Assembly: GCA_026169815.1 (NCBI GenBank)
Contig: JAPFDT010000054.1
Location: 1-64,000, forward strand
Direction: 5' to 3'
Length of the DNA: 64,000 nucleotides
DNA from: Pseudogracilibacillus sp.
GTDB taxonomy: Bacteria; Bacillota; Bacilli; Bacillales; Amphibacillaceae
Each line of letters opens with the position of its first letter. Within the stretch, counting starts at the first letter, position 1. Under the pieces are notes generated by a model. It had not been told where the DNA came from, searched no databases, and was given only the letters and a program-made list of their open reading frames with translations. Position numbers and translations under genes: made by a program. Positions 45,721 through 55,410 of the stretch are shown here, piece after piece.

Positions 45721-45833
45721 TCCCCATCTCCTACATTCTTATTTTATGTCACAATAGAAAAAGCCAAAAAACCTCATTTCCCTAGCTTATAAGGAGAAAT
45801 AAGGTCCTACGTATATAAACATATTAACTAATA

Positions 45834-46298
45834 CTAGTTTCGTTCCCTTGCCTTTTCGGTATCGCGTATATTTTTCTGGACAGTCACAGCTGAAAACAGA
45901 CTAAGGGCAAATGACATCGCATAAAAGCCTTTTTCACTTAAAATGATACTTCCTGCATTGTACAAGCCAATACCGATTAAAGAAACTGCGATAATAAGAG
46001 CAACCCAACTAATTCCATAATAAATATTAGTAACTGGAATACCTTCTTCTTTATCACGAACTGCTTTTTGCAAAGAAACAGCCGCATACAATCCAAAAAT
46101 TAATATAGCAAAATAATACCCTTTTTCGTTCAGTTCCATTCCCGCATTAAATAGTCCAATTAAATACGCAGACACTCCTAAAAGCAATGCAGCCCAAGAC
46201 GCTCCTTTAAATGCAGCTGTTGGCTCTCCTTCTGTACGTTCTGTTTTTTTATTTGATTCAGTTTCTTTATCCTTTAATATTTCTCGTTCACTAGCCAT
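45834..46298 (-). CDS. YiaA/B two-helix domain membrane protein
   Basis: 154 residues from the ATG at 46298 with GGAGGT 9 nt upstream. A hydrophilic N-terminus (about 1-30) is followed by two copies of a helix-pair module ([21 protein letters not shown] and [21 protein letters not shown]), each ending in QKAVRDKEE or QKNIRDTEK. This duplication is typical of the YiaAB family. Function unknown; monocistronic. Confidence 0.85.
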   Translation of the reverse strand: MASEREILKDKETESNKKTERTEGEPTAAFKGASWAALLLGVSAYLIGLFNAGMELNEKGYYFAILIFGLYAAVSLQKAVRDKEEGIPVTNIYYGISWVALIIAVSLIGIGLYNAGSIILSEKGFYAMSFALSLFSAVTVQKNIRDTEKARERN

Positions 46299-46696
46299 CG
46301 AATCATGACCTCCTTTTATTACTCCCCTTATGATATAAATAAAACATAATGATACCACTATTATACCGATATTTTATTTAATAAGAAGCTGTTCTAAGCA
46401 AGATGGTAATTAAGTATGGCAAAATATTCAGTGAACTTATACAACTTCCTACAAAAGATTCATCTTCGTTAACCTAGTAAAGAAATTCATAGCGTCCATT
46501 ATTAACATAATAATCTATGAAACATTTCATCTTTTCCTAAAAAACAGGGTATAAATTCACATATTTGTCTAATTTATGTTTGCAATCATAAAAAAAATGT
46601 CGTGAATCGAAACAATTTTGTTATTTTCTTCCTCTATAATAAAACTTAACAAGCGATTTACCTTAAATTCCTATATCTTTTTTAACTCCCTCCCAC

Positions 46697-46716
46697 TAAT
46701 GATAGCGCTATTATTA
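46697..46716 (+). promoter_or_regulatory. 20-bp near-perfect palindrome before the EPS operon
   Basis: TAATGATAGCGCTATTATTA is a palindrome with one mismatched pair, 37 bp before the first gene start. TGATAGCGCTATTA within it resembles a cre site with two mismatches. It is a candidate operator for the polysaccharide operon. The rest of 46299-46696 is AT-rich with no further feature I can support. Confidence 0.5.
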
Positions 46717-46753
46717 TATTTATATACGAAATTTTTGTTAAGGAGTGGGTAAT

Positions 46754-47428
46754 ATGGATGACAAAGTTCGCATAAACTCTACTATCGAAATCTCACAGAT
46801 GAAATCAACTTGGAGAAGTAGCTTATACTTTTTTCTGTATAGAACAACTGAAATTTTTATTAGTTGTCTATTATTAATCCTCTTCTCCCCTGTACTCCTG
46901 GTTATTTGTCTAGTATTACTTTTTGAAAATGATGGATCTATTTTCTTTTTTCAAGAGCGAGTTGGAAAAAATGGTAAACCCTTCACAATTTGGAAATTTA
47001 GAACAATGACCAAAAATACGCCACCTGTTACACTTGACTCTTCTAATTGGCATTATGGTGTTCCCGATGATTTCATTTACAAATCTGGTCCTGGATCAAC
47101 TGTAACAACATCTGGAAAATGGTTAAGAAAAACAAGTTTAGATGAATTACCTCAACTTATTAATGTATTAAAAGGCGATATGAGCTTTATTGGACCAAGA
47201 CCTGAAACACTAAATATTGCAAAGTTTTATAATAACTATCAAAAACAAAGATTGCTTGTTAAACCTGGCATTACTGGATATGCACAAGTAAACGGACGAG
47301 CTAATTTATCTCATGGTTATAAGATTTACTACGATTTATATTATGTTAAACATCATTCTCTTAAACTCGACATAAAGATTATTTGGCAAACTTGTATTCA
47401 AGTTATTAAAACAAATGGAGCTTACTAA
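46754..47428 (+). CDS. Initiating sugar phosphotransferase (EpsL/WcaJ-like)
   Basis: 224 residues from the ATG at 46754, 8 nt after GGAG. One re-entrant membrane segment (about 24-47) precedes the catalytic domain with ERVGKNGKPFTIWKFRTM (about 70-87), DELPQLINVLKGDMSFIGPRPE (key part LPQLINVLKGDMSFIGPRP) and GITGYAQVNGR. This monotopic phosphoglycosyl transferase moves a sugar-1-phosphate from a UDP-sugar to undecaprenyl phosphate and starts each repeat unit. It is the first gene of an eight-gene plus-strand operon. Confidence 0.93.
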   Translation: MDDKVRINSTIEISQMKSTWRSSLYFFLYRTTEIFISCLLLILFSPVLLVICLVLLFENDGSIFFFQERVGKNGKPFTIWKFRTMTKNTPPVTLDSSNWHYGVPDDFIYKSGPGSTVTTSGKWLRKTSLDELPQLINVLKGDMSFIGPRPETLNIAKFYNNYQKQRLLVKPGITGYAQVNGRANLSHGYKIYYDLYYVKHHSLKLDIKIIWQTCIQVIKTNGAY

Positions 47429-48878
47429 CTTTATAAATATATATTTTAATAGGATGGGGCTGGGAATATTGGAGAATAATTTTACATTGAAAGACTTACT
47501 TCATTTAATACGTAAGAAATGGCTGTTATTTATCTTTATTCCTCTCCTTTTTGCTGGTATTGGCGCTTATATTAGTTATCAAATTATAACACCAACTTAT
47601 GAAGCTCGTGTCGATTTACTCGTTAATAACACAGTAGAAAATGAAGATAATCAGCTAACAGCAATGGATATCGAAACGAATTTACAATTAATTGAAACTT
47701 ATCAATTCATTATTAAGAGTGATTACATTCTAGATAAAGTTCGCCATGACAATGCTGATTCTCTTACTAATGAAGCACTTAAGAAAAAAATGCGAATCGA
47801 AACGAATAATAACTCACAAATCATTTCTTTGTATGTTCAAGATAACAGTTTACAACAATCTGTTACTTTAGCAAATGCAATAGCTACAACAATTCGCGAT
47901 GAGGTTAAAACATTAATGAACATTGAAAATATTAAAATTTTAACTTATGCAGCTGACGAAAAGCACCTCAATCCTATTGCACCTAAACCTTTTTTATTCA
48001 TTTTTTTATCATTTTCTTTCGGGTTATTAATCGTTACGTTATATATTTTTCTAACAACATATTTCCAAATGCGTATTAGTTCGAAGGAAGATATTGAAAA
48101 GTTTTTACAGTTACCTGTATTTGGTATGGTAAGTAAAATTAAGTATCGCTCTAAAAATGAAGCAAATCAACAAGCAAACCCTCTAAGTATGCAACCAAGA
48201 TTTATGCAAACAGCACCTGAAATTGTTGAGGCATTTCGTATAATCAGAACTAATATTCAATTTCAATCTACCGTGTCACAACTAAAATCTATCGTTGTAA
48301 CAAGTCCTGCAAAAAATGAAGGTAAAACAACAATAGTGCAAAATCTAGCAACACTTATGGCTATTGATCATAAGAAGACAGTTATGATTGATGCTGATTT
48401 TCGTAATAAACCAGTCAATCAATCTACTGCATCACGAGGGCTCTCAACCTATTTAACGAATCAACACTCAATAGAAGAGATTATTTCTGATACATCGGTA
48501 CGCAATTTAAAAATGATTTATTCTGGTCCTACACCACCGATGTCTACAGAGTTATTATCATCAACTGAAATGAACATCCTATTAGATGAATTAAAAAAGA
48601 CTTTTGATTTTATTATTATTGATAGCCCACCTTTACTATTAGCTGATGCTGCAATTCTAGCTACAAAAACAGATGGATGTCTACTTGTTGCACGGTCAGA
48701 TAAAACAAAGTTAAAACATATGCATACAGCTGTAGAACAGTTAAAACAAGTAAATGCTTCCATTCTTGGTGTTGTATTAAATCATACAAAAAGTCGTAAA
48801 AATGAAATTAGAGAATACAACAACGGAAACAGGTGGAAAAAATATGATCAATCTCTTCAAGCAAAAACTCATCCTTAA
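47415..48878 (+). CDS. Fused chain-length regulator and BY-type tyrosine kinase
   Basis: 487 residues from the ATG at 47415, which overlaps the previous gene by 14 nt; a TTG at 47469 with GGGG 9 nt upstream may be the real start. The Wzz domain has two helices (about 34-53 and 195-218). The kinase has Walker A SPAKNEGKTT, Walker A' VMIDADFR and Walker B FIIIDSPP. In many Firmicutes these are two proteins (CapA/CapB); here they are one chain. The C-terminus has only two scattered tyrosines (EYNNG, KYDQ), not the usual Tyr cluster. It controls chain length and export. Confidence 0.88.
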   Translation: MELTNFINIYFNRMGLGILENNFTLKDLLHLIRKKWLLFIFIPLLFAGIGAYISYQIITPTYEARVDLLVNNTVENEDNQLTAMDIETNLQLIETYQFIIKSDYILDKVRHDNADSLTNEALKKKMRIETNNNSQIISLYVQDNSLQQSVTLANAIATTIRDEVKTLMNIENIKILTYAADEKHLNPIAPKPFLFIFLSFSFGLLIVTLYIFLTTYFQMRISSKEDIEKFLQLPVFGMVSKIKYRSKNEANQQANPLSMQPRFMQTAPEIVEAFRIIRTNIQFQSTVSQLKSIVVTSPAKNEGKTTIVQNLATLMAIDHKKTVMIDADFRNKPVNQSTASRGLSTYLTNQHSIEEIISDTSVRNLKMIYSGPTPPMSTELLSSTEMNILLDELKKTFDFIIIDSPPLLLADAAILATKTDGCLLVARSDKTKLKHMHTAVEQLKQVNASILGVVLNHTKSRKNEIREYNNGNRWKKYDQSLQAKTHP

Positions 48879-50151
48879 CGATTTTATCCGAAGTGTCTCG
48901 GTGCTCGTCTCTGGGACAGTTATTTCACAAACTGCTATTGTATTAATTACACCTGTCCTAACACGATTATACGGTCCTGAAGCTTTTGGACTTTATGCGA
49001 TTTACACAGCTATCCTATACACTGTGACTATTATTTCTTCTTTACATTATGAAACAGCTATACCGCTTGCAAAAAATGATAAAGATGCAATTAATACATT
49101 AGCACTTGCTTTGCTCGTACTTTTAGGATTCGTATTCATAGGAATTTTCCTAATAATTTTATTAAACGTCATTCCTTATGATAATAAAAACATGGCGTTT
49201 TATTGGCTTTTCCTACCACTAAGTATTTTCGGTTTAGGTAGCTTTCAAGTTTTTCAACTTTGGGCTTTACGAACAGAGTCTTATCGATATATAGCACAAG
49301 GCAGAGTACAAATGAACATGTCACAAATGTTAATCCAAGTTAGTTTAGGCATGACTTCAAGATCGGGAAGCTTATTAATTGCTGGTGATGCTTTAGGAAG
49401 AGTTGTTGGAGGGTTTGGTTTAGCATACTTTTTTAGACAAGACTTTTCTCGATTGCGAGCTGTAATTTCCCGGAAGCGAATGAAAAACATGGCTATCAGA
49501 TATAAAAAATTTCCACTAATTTCAAGTTGGTCGTCTATATTTTCTGGATTATCTACACATCTACCAACTTTTTTTATCGCCGGAATGATCGGAATAAAAG
49601 CAGCTGGATTATATTTAATTGCGAGTCGAATTTTAGCCCTACCTGATGCTTTATTTGGAAATGCTGTCAAACAAGTATATATCGCAAAAGGAGCAAAGCT
49701 ATTACAAAATTCATTTCCGCAGTTTAGAAAGCTATTTAAAACAACGATACAAAAGTTAATCCTGTTATCTCTTAGTATTTTTACTTTCGTCTTTATTTTA
49801 GCACCCTTTCTCTTACCTATAGTTTTTGGGGAATCTTGGGAGGAAACGGGTACCTTTGTTCAGTGTATGGTCATTTTATATGCATCGCAATTAATTATTA
49901 CACCAATCACAGCTAATTTTTATTTATTAGAATTGCTTCACTTACAAGTGATTGCAGAATTAGGTCGTCTATTATTTCTGATACTTGGAATCGGTTATGC
50001 ATATCTATTTCTACAGGAACCATGGCAGATTATTCTATGTATAAGTATAGCAGGAGCAATTGGTACAATAATGCTTGGATTATTCTCGTGGTATAGTCTC
50101 ATCTCATTTTATCGACAAGATACTATCCAAATAAACAAACTATCTAAGTGA
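48844..50151 (+). CDS. Wzx-like polysaccharide flippase
   Basis: 435 residues from the ATG at 48844 (M-INLFKQKLILNDFIRS), 7 nt after AGGTGG and 35 nt inside the end of the kinase gene. About 12 membrane helices of the oligosaccharide flippase/MATE-like fold, with an early TRLYGPEAFGLYAIY motif and a basic loop RKRMKNMAIRYKKFPL. It flips the lipid-linked repeat unit to the outer face of the membrane. It is followed by the polymerase gene. Confidence 0.9.
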   Translation: MINLFKQKLILNDFIRSVSVLVSGTVISQTAIVLITPVLTRLYGPEAFGLYAIYTAILYTVTIISSLHYETAIPLAKNDKDAINTLALALLVLLGFVFIGIFLIILLNVIPYDNKNMAFYWLFLPLSIFGLGSFQVFQLWALRTESYRYIAQGRVQMNMSQMLIQVSLGMTSRSGSLLIAGDALGRVVGGFGLAYFFRQDFSRLRAVISRKRMKNMAIRYKKFPLISSWSSIFSGLSTHLPTFFIAGMIGIKAAGLYLIASRILALPDALFGNAVKQVYIAKGAKLLQNSFPQFRKLFKTTIQKLILLSLSIFTFVFILAPFLLPIVFGESWEETGTFVQCMVILYASQLIITPITANFYLLELLHLQVIAELGRLLFLILGIGYAYLFLQEPWQIILCISIAGAIGTIMLGLFSWYSLISFYRQDTIQINKLSK

Positions 50152-50180
50152 AGCAATTATGTTAAAAGGTTGGCGATCAC

Positions 50181-51356
50181 ATGACAACTATAACTATTAA
50201 ACAAAATAATCGATTACTTATCTTACTTTTCACTACATTTATATTAAGCTCTATTGTATTAATTGAACCAGCACCTTTTGACGTATTACTATTACTCGTT
50301 ATCGCTTTTGCCATCTTTTTTCATTATGCGACATACCAACAAATTCATGTATGGCCAATTGTTTGTTTATTATTATTTTTACTTCTTAACATTTTAGCAA
50401 GCTATCATTTTGTCAATGTTTCTATCGGTATCCGTTATTCATTGATAACAATTTATTTAATAATAAGTTGGCTTGGTTTATCAGGTATTACTTATTACGT
50501 TGGTCCTAGTATCCTCCCTTATATTTTTAATGGTTATGTTATAAGTGCTACTCTATCAACTTGTCTTGGTATTCTTGCTTATATGGATGTCTTGCCATCA
50601 CTAGACTTCTTGTTACAATTTGGCAGGGTTCAAGGTTTTTTTAAAGATCCTAATGTGTTTGGGCCATTTTTAATTCCCCCGACTTTATATTGTTTATGGC
50701 GTTCATCACAATACGGAGTGTTTCATAAAAAAGGTTTTATTTTCTTGAGTTTATTTCTTTTATTATCATTTGGCATTCTATTAAGTTTTTCACGAGCTGC
50801 TTGGGGAAATTTCATTTTATCATTATTACTATACTTTTTTCTCATCAAAATGCATACATTAAAACGGGTTAAAACGATATTTTCACTTATTGTTATGATG
50901 ATCCCTATTCTCTATGTTGCAATTACATCGCCTAAAATAGCAGATTTATTTATTCATCGTTTAGGATTACAAGCTTATGATGACAATCGATTTAGTAATC
51001 AAAATGCAGCTATCGATTACGTACTTGCTTATCCTCTCGGTGCCGGATCTGGACAATCAGAAGTTCTATTACCAATTTCAACGCATAGTTTGTATATACG
51101 ATTAATTTTTGAAACAGGTATAGGCGGTCTTATTATATTTCTTTGTTTCTTTCTCCTTTGTTTATATCATGCTATCAAATTATTAAAAATCACATCAGCT
51201 ACGTTTCAAGGGTACTTCGTCATTATCGTAGCTACTTTAATAGGTATTTTATTTAATAGTATGTTTATCGACACATTGCATTGGCGACACACGTGGTTGT
51301 TATGTGCTCTTCCCTTTATGAAACAAGATAAATTACTTTATAGAAAGGATGGTTAA
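50181..51356 (+). CDS. O-antigen ligase/polymerase-family protein (Wzy-like)
   Basis: 391 residues with about ten membrane helices. The conserved periplasmic region near GRVQGFFKDPNVFGPFLI and the later NAAIDYVLAYPLGAGSGQS with H in ISTHSLYIRL match the Wzy_C family. In the Wzx/Wzy pathway this protein joins repeat units. Its place between the flippase and a glycosyltransferase supports polymerase rather than lipid A ligase, since the organism is Gram-positive. Confidence 0.88.
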   Translation: MTTITIKQNNRLLILLFTTFILSSIVLIEPAPFDVLLLLVIAFAIFFHYATYQQIHVWPIVCLLLFLLLNILASYHFVNVSIGIRYSLITIYLIISWLGLSGITYYVGPSILPYIFNGYVISATLSTCLGILAYMDVLPSLDFLLQFGRVQGFFKDPNVFGPFLIPPTLYCLWRSSQYGVFHKKGFIFLSLFLLLSFGILLSFSRAAWGNFILSLLLYFFLIKMHTLKRVKTIFSLIVMMIPILYVAITSPKIADLFIHRLGLQAYDDNRFSNQNAAIDYVLAYPLGAGSGQSEVLLPISTHSLYIRLIFETGIGGLIIFLCFFLLCLYHAIKLLKITSATFQGYFVIIVATLIGILFNSMFIDTLHWRHTWLLCALPFMKQDKLLYRKDG

Positions 51357-51358
51357 CG

Positions 51359-52495
51359 ATGCGAATTGTTCAACTTATTACACGAATGGACGTCTTAGGT
51401 GGCGCTCAAACACATGTTATGGATTTAACAAAAGGACTTATCGAAAAAGATCATGAGGTCATCGTCATTTCTTATGGTACTAGTGCATTAACTGAACAGC
51501 TACAACAACTAAATATCCAATATATTGAAATTCCTAGTTTAACCGTTCCTATTCATCCTTTTAAAGATTTTCGAGCTTTTATCCATCTTAAAAAAATCTT
51601 ACAACGAGTCAATCCTGATTTATTAGCAATCCATTCTTCTAAAGTAGGAATTATTGGTCGTTTAGCTGGAGCTTATTTAAAAATTCCTACTGTATTTACA
51701 GCACATAGTTGGGCGTTCTCGGGTATTGAGTCATCGTGGAAAAAACAAATTTTTATTAAAATTGAACGCTTTGTCGGATTATTGTCAAAGGGGATCATCA
51801 CTGTTTCCCAGTATAATCTGGAAGAAGCAATCCAATACAAAATAGCTAGGAAGGTTGATAAAACGATGATTCATAACGGGATAGTTGATACTATAACTTC
51901 GACGAATCGTACACGGAATAAAGATTCACCAATACATTTAGTAATGGTTGCTCGTTTCGCATCACCGAAAAATCATCGACTTTTGTTGGATGCTTTGAAA
52001 CAAGTGTCTCATCGTTCATGGAAATTAACATTAGTTGGAGGAGGACCATTACTACAAGATATCCAATTATATGCAAAAACTTGTCAGCTAGATAAACAAA
52101 TTACTTTTACTGGAGAATCAACTAATGTTGAAGCGATTTTACAAAGTGCTGATGTGTTTCTGTTAATCTCAACGTCTGAAGGATTACCAATTAGTATTAT
52201 CGAAGCAATGCGAGCTAGTTTGCCAACTATTGCCTCTCACGTTGGGGGAGTAAATGAGTTAATTGACGATAGTTCGACTGGTTTTTTAGTAGACAAAACA
52301 GATATCACACAACTAACGAAAAGATTGGAGCTAATTATTAATGATGATAATTTACGTAGGAAACTCGGTATTAATGCACGGAATAAATTTTTACAACAAT
52401 TTGCTCTAGAACAAATGATAGATAAAACAGAACATTATTATAAACAAGTGTTGTTTCAACATCAAACGAACAAACAGGAGGTGCTACAGCGATGA
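51359..52495 (+). CDS. Glycosyltransferase family 4 (GT-B fold)
   Basis: 378 residues. N-domain with GGAQTHVMDLTKGL (about 14-28) and TAHSWAFSG; C-domain with VARFASPKNHRLLLDAL, a GGGP turn and the nucleotide-binding segment FLLISTSEGLPISIIEAMRASLP (key part EGLPISIIEAM), then SHVGGVNELI. It adds a sugar from a nucleotide donor to the growing lipid-linked unit. It is the only classical glycosyltransferase in the operon. The stop overlaps the next start by ATGA. Confidence 0.93.
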   Translation: MRIVQLITRMDVLGGAQTHVMDLTKGLIEKDHEVIVISYGTSALTEQLQQLNIQYIEIPSLTVPIHPFKDFRAFIHLKKILQRVNPDLLAIHSSKVGIIGRLAGAYLKIPTVFTAHSWAFSGIESSWKKQIFIKIERFVGLLSKGIITVSQYNLEEAIQYKIARKVDKTMIHNGIVDTITSTNRTRNKDSPIHLVMVARFASPKNHRLLLDALKQVSHRSWKLTLVGGGPLLQDIQLYAKTCQLDKQITFTGESTNVEAILQSADVFLLISTSEGLPISIIEAMRASLPTIASHVGGVNELIDDSSTGFLVDKTDITQLTKRLELIINDDNLRRKLGINARNKFLQQFALEQMIDKTEHYYKQVLFQHQTNKQEVLQR

Positions 52496-53409
52496 AAGTA
52501 TTAATTACAGGTGGATCTGGTTTTATCGGGTCTCATATAGTAGAACAATTAAAGCGCGAAAACTATGACCTTATAATTGTTGATCGTAATAAATCGAAAC
52601 AAACTTATTTTGAACAACAACAAATTCCTTACTATGCTTATGATATTCATGACAAAAATCTCGAGTATGTTTTTAAACAGGAGAAACCAGATGCGATTAT
52701 TCATTTAGCAGCACAAATATCTGTCCCTCTTTCGATGAAAGATCCTGTTTTAGACATGAAAGTAAATGGTTATGGAACAATTAAATTGTTAAAATTAGCA
52801 ACTAAATATCATGTTAAAAAGTTCATCTTCGCCTCTAGTGCTGCTGTTTACGGAACACCTAACTATATACCGATGGATGAGACCCACCCAGTTGCACCAA
52901 TTTCATTTTATGGCTTATCTAAAGCTGTTGGAGAGCAGTATATTCAAATGTTTCAAAACATACATGATATTGATTGTTGTATTTTACGTTTTGCCAATGT
53001 GTACGGACCAGGGCAATCTGTAAAAGGAGAAGCTGGTGTGATTGCTATTTTTAATCATTTAATGAAGCAGAAATTACCCTTAACTATTTATGGTGATGGT
53101 GAACAAACCCGTGACTTTATCTATGTTAAAGATATTGCTAGTGCATGTGTTGCCTCACTCCAATTAACAGGGTCACATACGATTAATATTAGTTCAGATA
53201 CTGCATGTTCGTTGAATGAATTAATCCAACATTTTATTCATTTATTTAATTATTCTGCTGTCACAAAATACTTACCTGCTAACTTAGGTGATATCGAACA
53301 TAGTCGCATGACCAACAACCGTGCTCGTACATTATTAAACTGGCAACCTAAATATTCCATGAAATTAGGTTTAAGTGAAATGTATCGATACTCCACGTTA
53401 ACTAATTAA
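52492..53409 (+). CDS. NAD-dependent nucleotide-sugar epimerase/dehydratase
   Basis: 305 residues, extended SDR. NAD site GGSGFIGSH (about 7-15), catalytic Ser region ASSAAVYG (about 113-120), YGLSK (Tyr-Lys pair, about 143-147) and the substrate-side RFANVYGPGQ. It most resembles UDP-glucose or UDP-GlcNAc 4-epimerases. It would supply a donor sugar for the operon. Exact substrate not determined. Confidence 0.9.
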   Translation: MKVLITGGSGFIGSHIVEQLKRENYDLIIVDRNKSKQTYFEQQQIPYYAYDIHDKNLEYVFKQEKPDAIIHLAAQISVPLSMKDPVLDMKVNGYGTIKLLKLATKYHVKKFIFASSAAVYGTPNYIPMDETHPVAPISFYGLSKAVGEQYIQMFQNIHDIDCCILRFANVYGPGQSVKGEAGVIAIFNHLMKQKLPLTIYGDGEQTRDFIYVKDIASACVASLQLTGSHTINISSDTACSLNELIQHFIHLFNYSAVTKYLPANLGDIEHSRMTNNRARTLLNWQPKYSMKLGLSEMYRYSTLTN

Positions 53410-53446
53410 AACTGTTAATTCATGATAGGTATGGAGGTGTGGCGAG

Positions 53447-54463
53447 TTGATAGTAGCACAACCCGGAGCAATGATTGTATCACTTGATTTTGAATTATAT
53501 TGGGGAGTACATGATGTTATAAGCTTAGATAAGTATCAACATAATCTAATCGGGGTACAGCAAGCGATTGAACAGATGTTACAATTATTTACCGACTATA
53601 ATATTCAAGCAACATGGGCAATTGTTGGTCTGCTTTATTGTCATAACAAAAAAGAGATTAATAAGTTTAAACCAGCACTCACCCCTAATTACACAAATGA
53701 AAAATTATCCGCCTATCATTTGATTGAAAATAAGCTGAAGGAAGATGATGATTCACGATTTTACTTTGCACCAACTTTAATTAATCAAATTGCACAAACA
53801 CCACATCAAGAAATAGCAACACACACATTTTCTCATTATTACACATTAGAACCAGAACAAACATTAGCTCAATTCACTGCCGATTTAGATGCAGCAATTA
53901 GGATAGCTAAGATGCATAATCATACTGTTTCATCTATTATTTTCCCGAGAAATCAGATAAATAAAGCTTATCTTCAAGCATGTTTTGATAAAGGAATTAC
54001 CGCTTATCGAGGAAATGAAAGAGGAATAATATATAACATTAAACAAAATGAACGTAAAAGATATTGGAAACGTGGCATGCGCTTTATAGACCGATACATT
54101 AATTTAACTGGACATCAAACATATCCAATACAAGAAGTAGGTGAAAACAAACTACACAACATCCCAGCAAGCCGTTTTTTGAACCCTTACTCTTCTTCTT
54201 TAGTTATGTTCGAACGAGTAAGATTAAGAAGAATAAAACGTGCCATGACATACGCTGCAAAACATGGGGAGGTCTTTCATCTTTGGTGGCACCCTCATAA
54301 TTTTGGAATCCATTTAACGAAAAACATGAGCGTATTGGAAGATATTTTACAACACTATGTATTATTAAAAGAACAATATGGCTTTATAAGTAAAAATATG
54401 ACAACGATACTATCCGAAAATAACACAATCAATAAAATTACTACAGAAGAAAACATCATTTAA
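53447..54463 (+). CDS. Polysaccharide deacetylase (NodB-like)
   Basis: 338 residues from a TTG with GGAGGTG 7 nt upstream. The NodB motif 1 is MIVSLDFELYWG (Asp near 15). The metal pair is THTFSH (HxxxH, about 124-128). RNQINKAYLQ and WWHPHNFGIH correspond to later conserved blocks. No signal peptide or membrane helix is seen, so it may act in the cytoplasm on lipid-linked sugars. It would remove acetyl groups from the polymer or its precursor. Confidence 0.87.
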   Translation: MIVAQPGAMIVSLDFELYWGVHDVISLDKYQHNLIGVQQAIEQMLQLFTDYNIQATWAIVGLLYCHNKKEINKFKPALTPNYTNEKLSAYHLIENKLKEDDDSRFYFAPTLINQIAQTPHQEIATHTFSHYYTLEPEQTLAQFTADLDAAIRIAKMHNHTVSSIIFPRNQINKAYLQACFDKGITAYRGNERGIIYNIKQNERKRYWKRGMRFIDRYINLTGHQTYPIQEVGENKLHNIPASRFLNPYSSSLVMFERVRLRRIKRAMTYAAKHGEVFHLWWHPHNFGIHLTKNMSVLEDILQHYVLLKEQYGFISKNMTTILSENNTINKITTEENII

Positions 54464-54488
54464 TATACTGAAAAAGGATTGTGATCAT

Positions 54489-55325
54489 ATGGTTATTCAA
54501 TGGAAAAAATATACTTTTAAATTAAACGAAATCTATGGCAATCAAAAATTGACTAGTCCAATACCAAAAGCGGATTTACACGCTTATTTTCAACAAAAAC
54601 AATTAATGCCTTCACCAAAATGGTTTACACTACACAAACAAGTATTAACATTATGTATTGATTTAGAGCAATCTGAAGAAGCAATGCGAAAAGATATGAA
54701 TCGAACAACTCGCTACCAAATAAATAAAGCGGGAAGAGATAATTTACAATTAAAATTTTTAACTGATCCGACAGATGAAGAAATCGAAGAATTTGTTGCT
54801 TTTTTCAACCCTTTTGCTAAAGAAAAAGCAATTGAACTTTGTCGGGTTGATAAACTATACTCCTTACGGGACCATCAGCGCCTTGTCATTACGTATGTAC
54901 TACACGAAGATGGACGCAAATTAGCCAGTCATTTATATATCGCAAATGAAGATAGAGCAATTATGCTTTATTCTTGTTCAGGTCGATTTGCTAATTCAGA
55001 CATCCCAGGCCTTCAAATTGGTCGTGCTAACCGTTATTTACATTGGCATGATATGTTATTTTTCAAAGAAAAAGGCATGAAGTATTATGATTTTCTTGGT
55101 TTATCAATTGATCCAAATAATGAGGACCAGCAAAATGTAAATACATTTAAAAAAGGATTTGGGGGCATTGAATTAATTGAATATCAAAGTTTTATCCCAC
55201 AAAATTGGCGTGGTACATTGTTAGCTATCGCTTTAAAATGGCTATGGCGCAATCAACATGAAATCATTAAAAGAAATCATTTGCCTGTCCAATCATACTT
55301 ATCAAAATTAGATACACAAAAATAA
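54489..55325 (+). CDS. FemAB/GNAT-like transferase of the EPS operon
   Basis: 278 residues. The sequence has the FemAB-type core: MRKDMNRTTRYQINKAGRD (about 70-88), ASHLYIANEDRAIMLYSCSG, ANRYLHWHDMLFFKEKG and YYDFLGLSID, ending in a KKGFGG motif. Such proteins transfer an amino acid from aminoacyl-tRNA or an acyl group. Next to a deacetylase, it may acylate freed amino sugars of the polysaccharide; this is inference. It is the last gene of the operon, followed by a terminator and the second 20-bp array. Confidence 0.83.
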   Translation: MVIQWKKYTFKLNEIYGNQKLTSPIPKADLHAYFQQKQLMPSPKWFTLHKQVLTLCIDLEQSEEAMRKDMNRTTRYQINKAGRDNLQLKFLTDPTDEEIEEFVAFFNPFAKEKAIELCRVDKLYSLRDHQRLVITYVLHEDGRKLASHLYIANEDRAIMLYSCSGRFANSDIPGLQIGRANRYLHWHDMLFFKEKGMKYYDFLGLSIDPNNEDQQNVNTFKKGFGGIELIEYQSFIPQNWRGTLLAIALKWLWRNQHEIIKRNHLPVQSYLSKLDTQK

Positions 55326-55374
55326 CTATAAATGCGTAGTCCAAATATATTCCAATTCAATCGAATAACCTCTC

Positions 55375-55410
55375 AAATTCCTCGAGATATAAAATTGACT
55401 CGAGGAATTT
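55375..55410 (+). terminator. Intrinsic terminator of the EPS operon
   Basis: A perfect 12-bp stem AAATTCCTCGAG (55375-55386) / CTCGAGGAATTT (55399-55410). The last base of the arm is the first base of the following TTGCTCTCCC array, so hairpin and array are fused. Confidence 0.82.
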
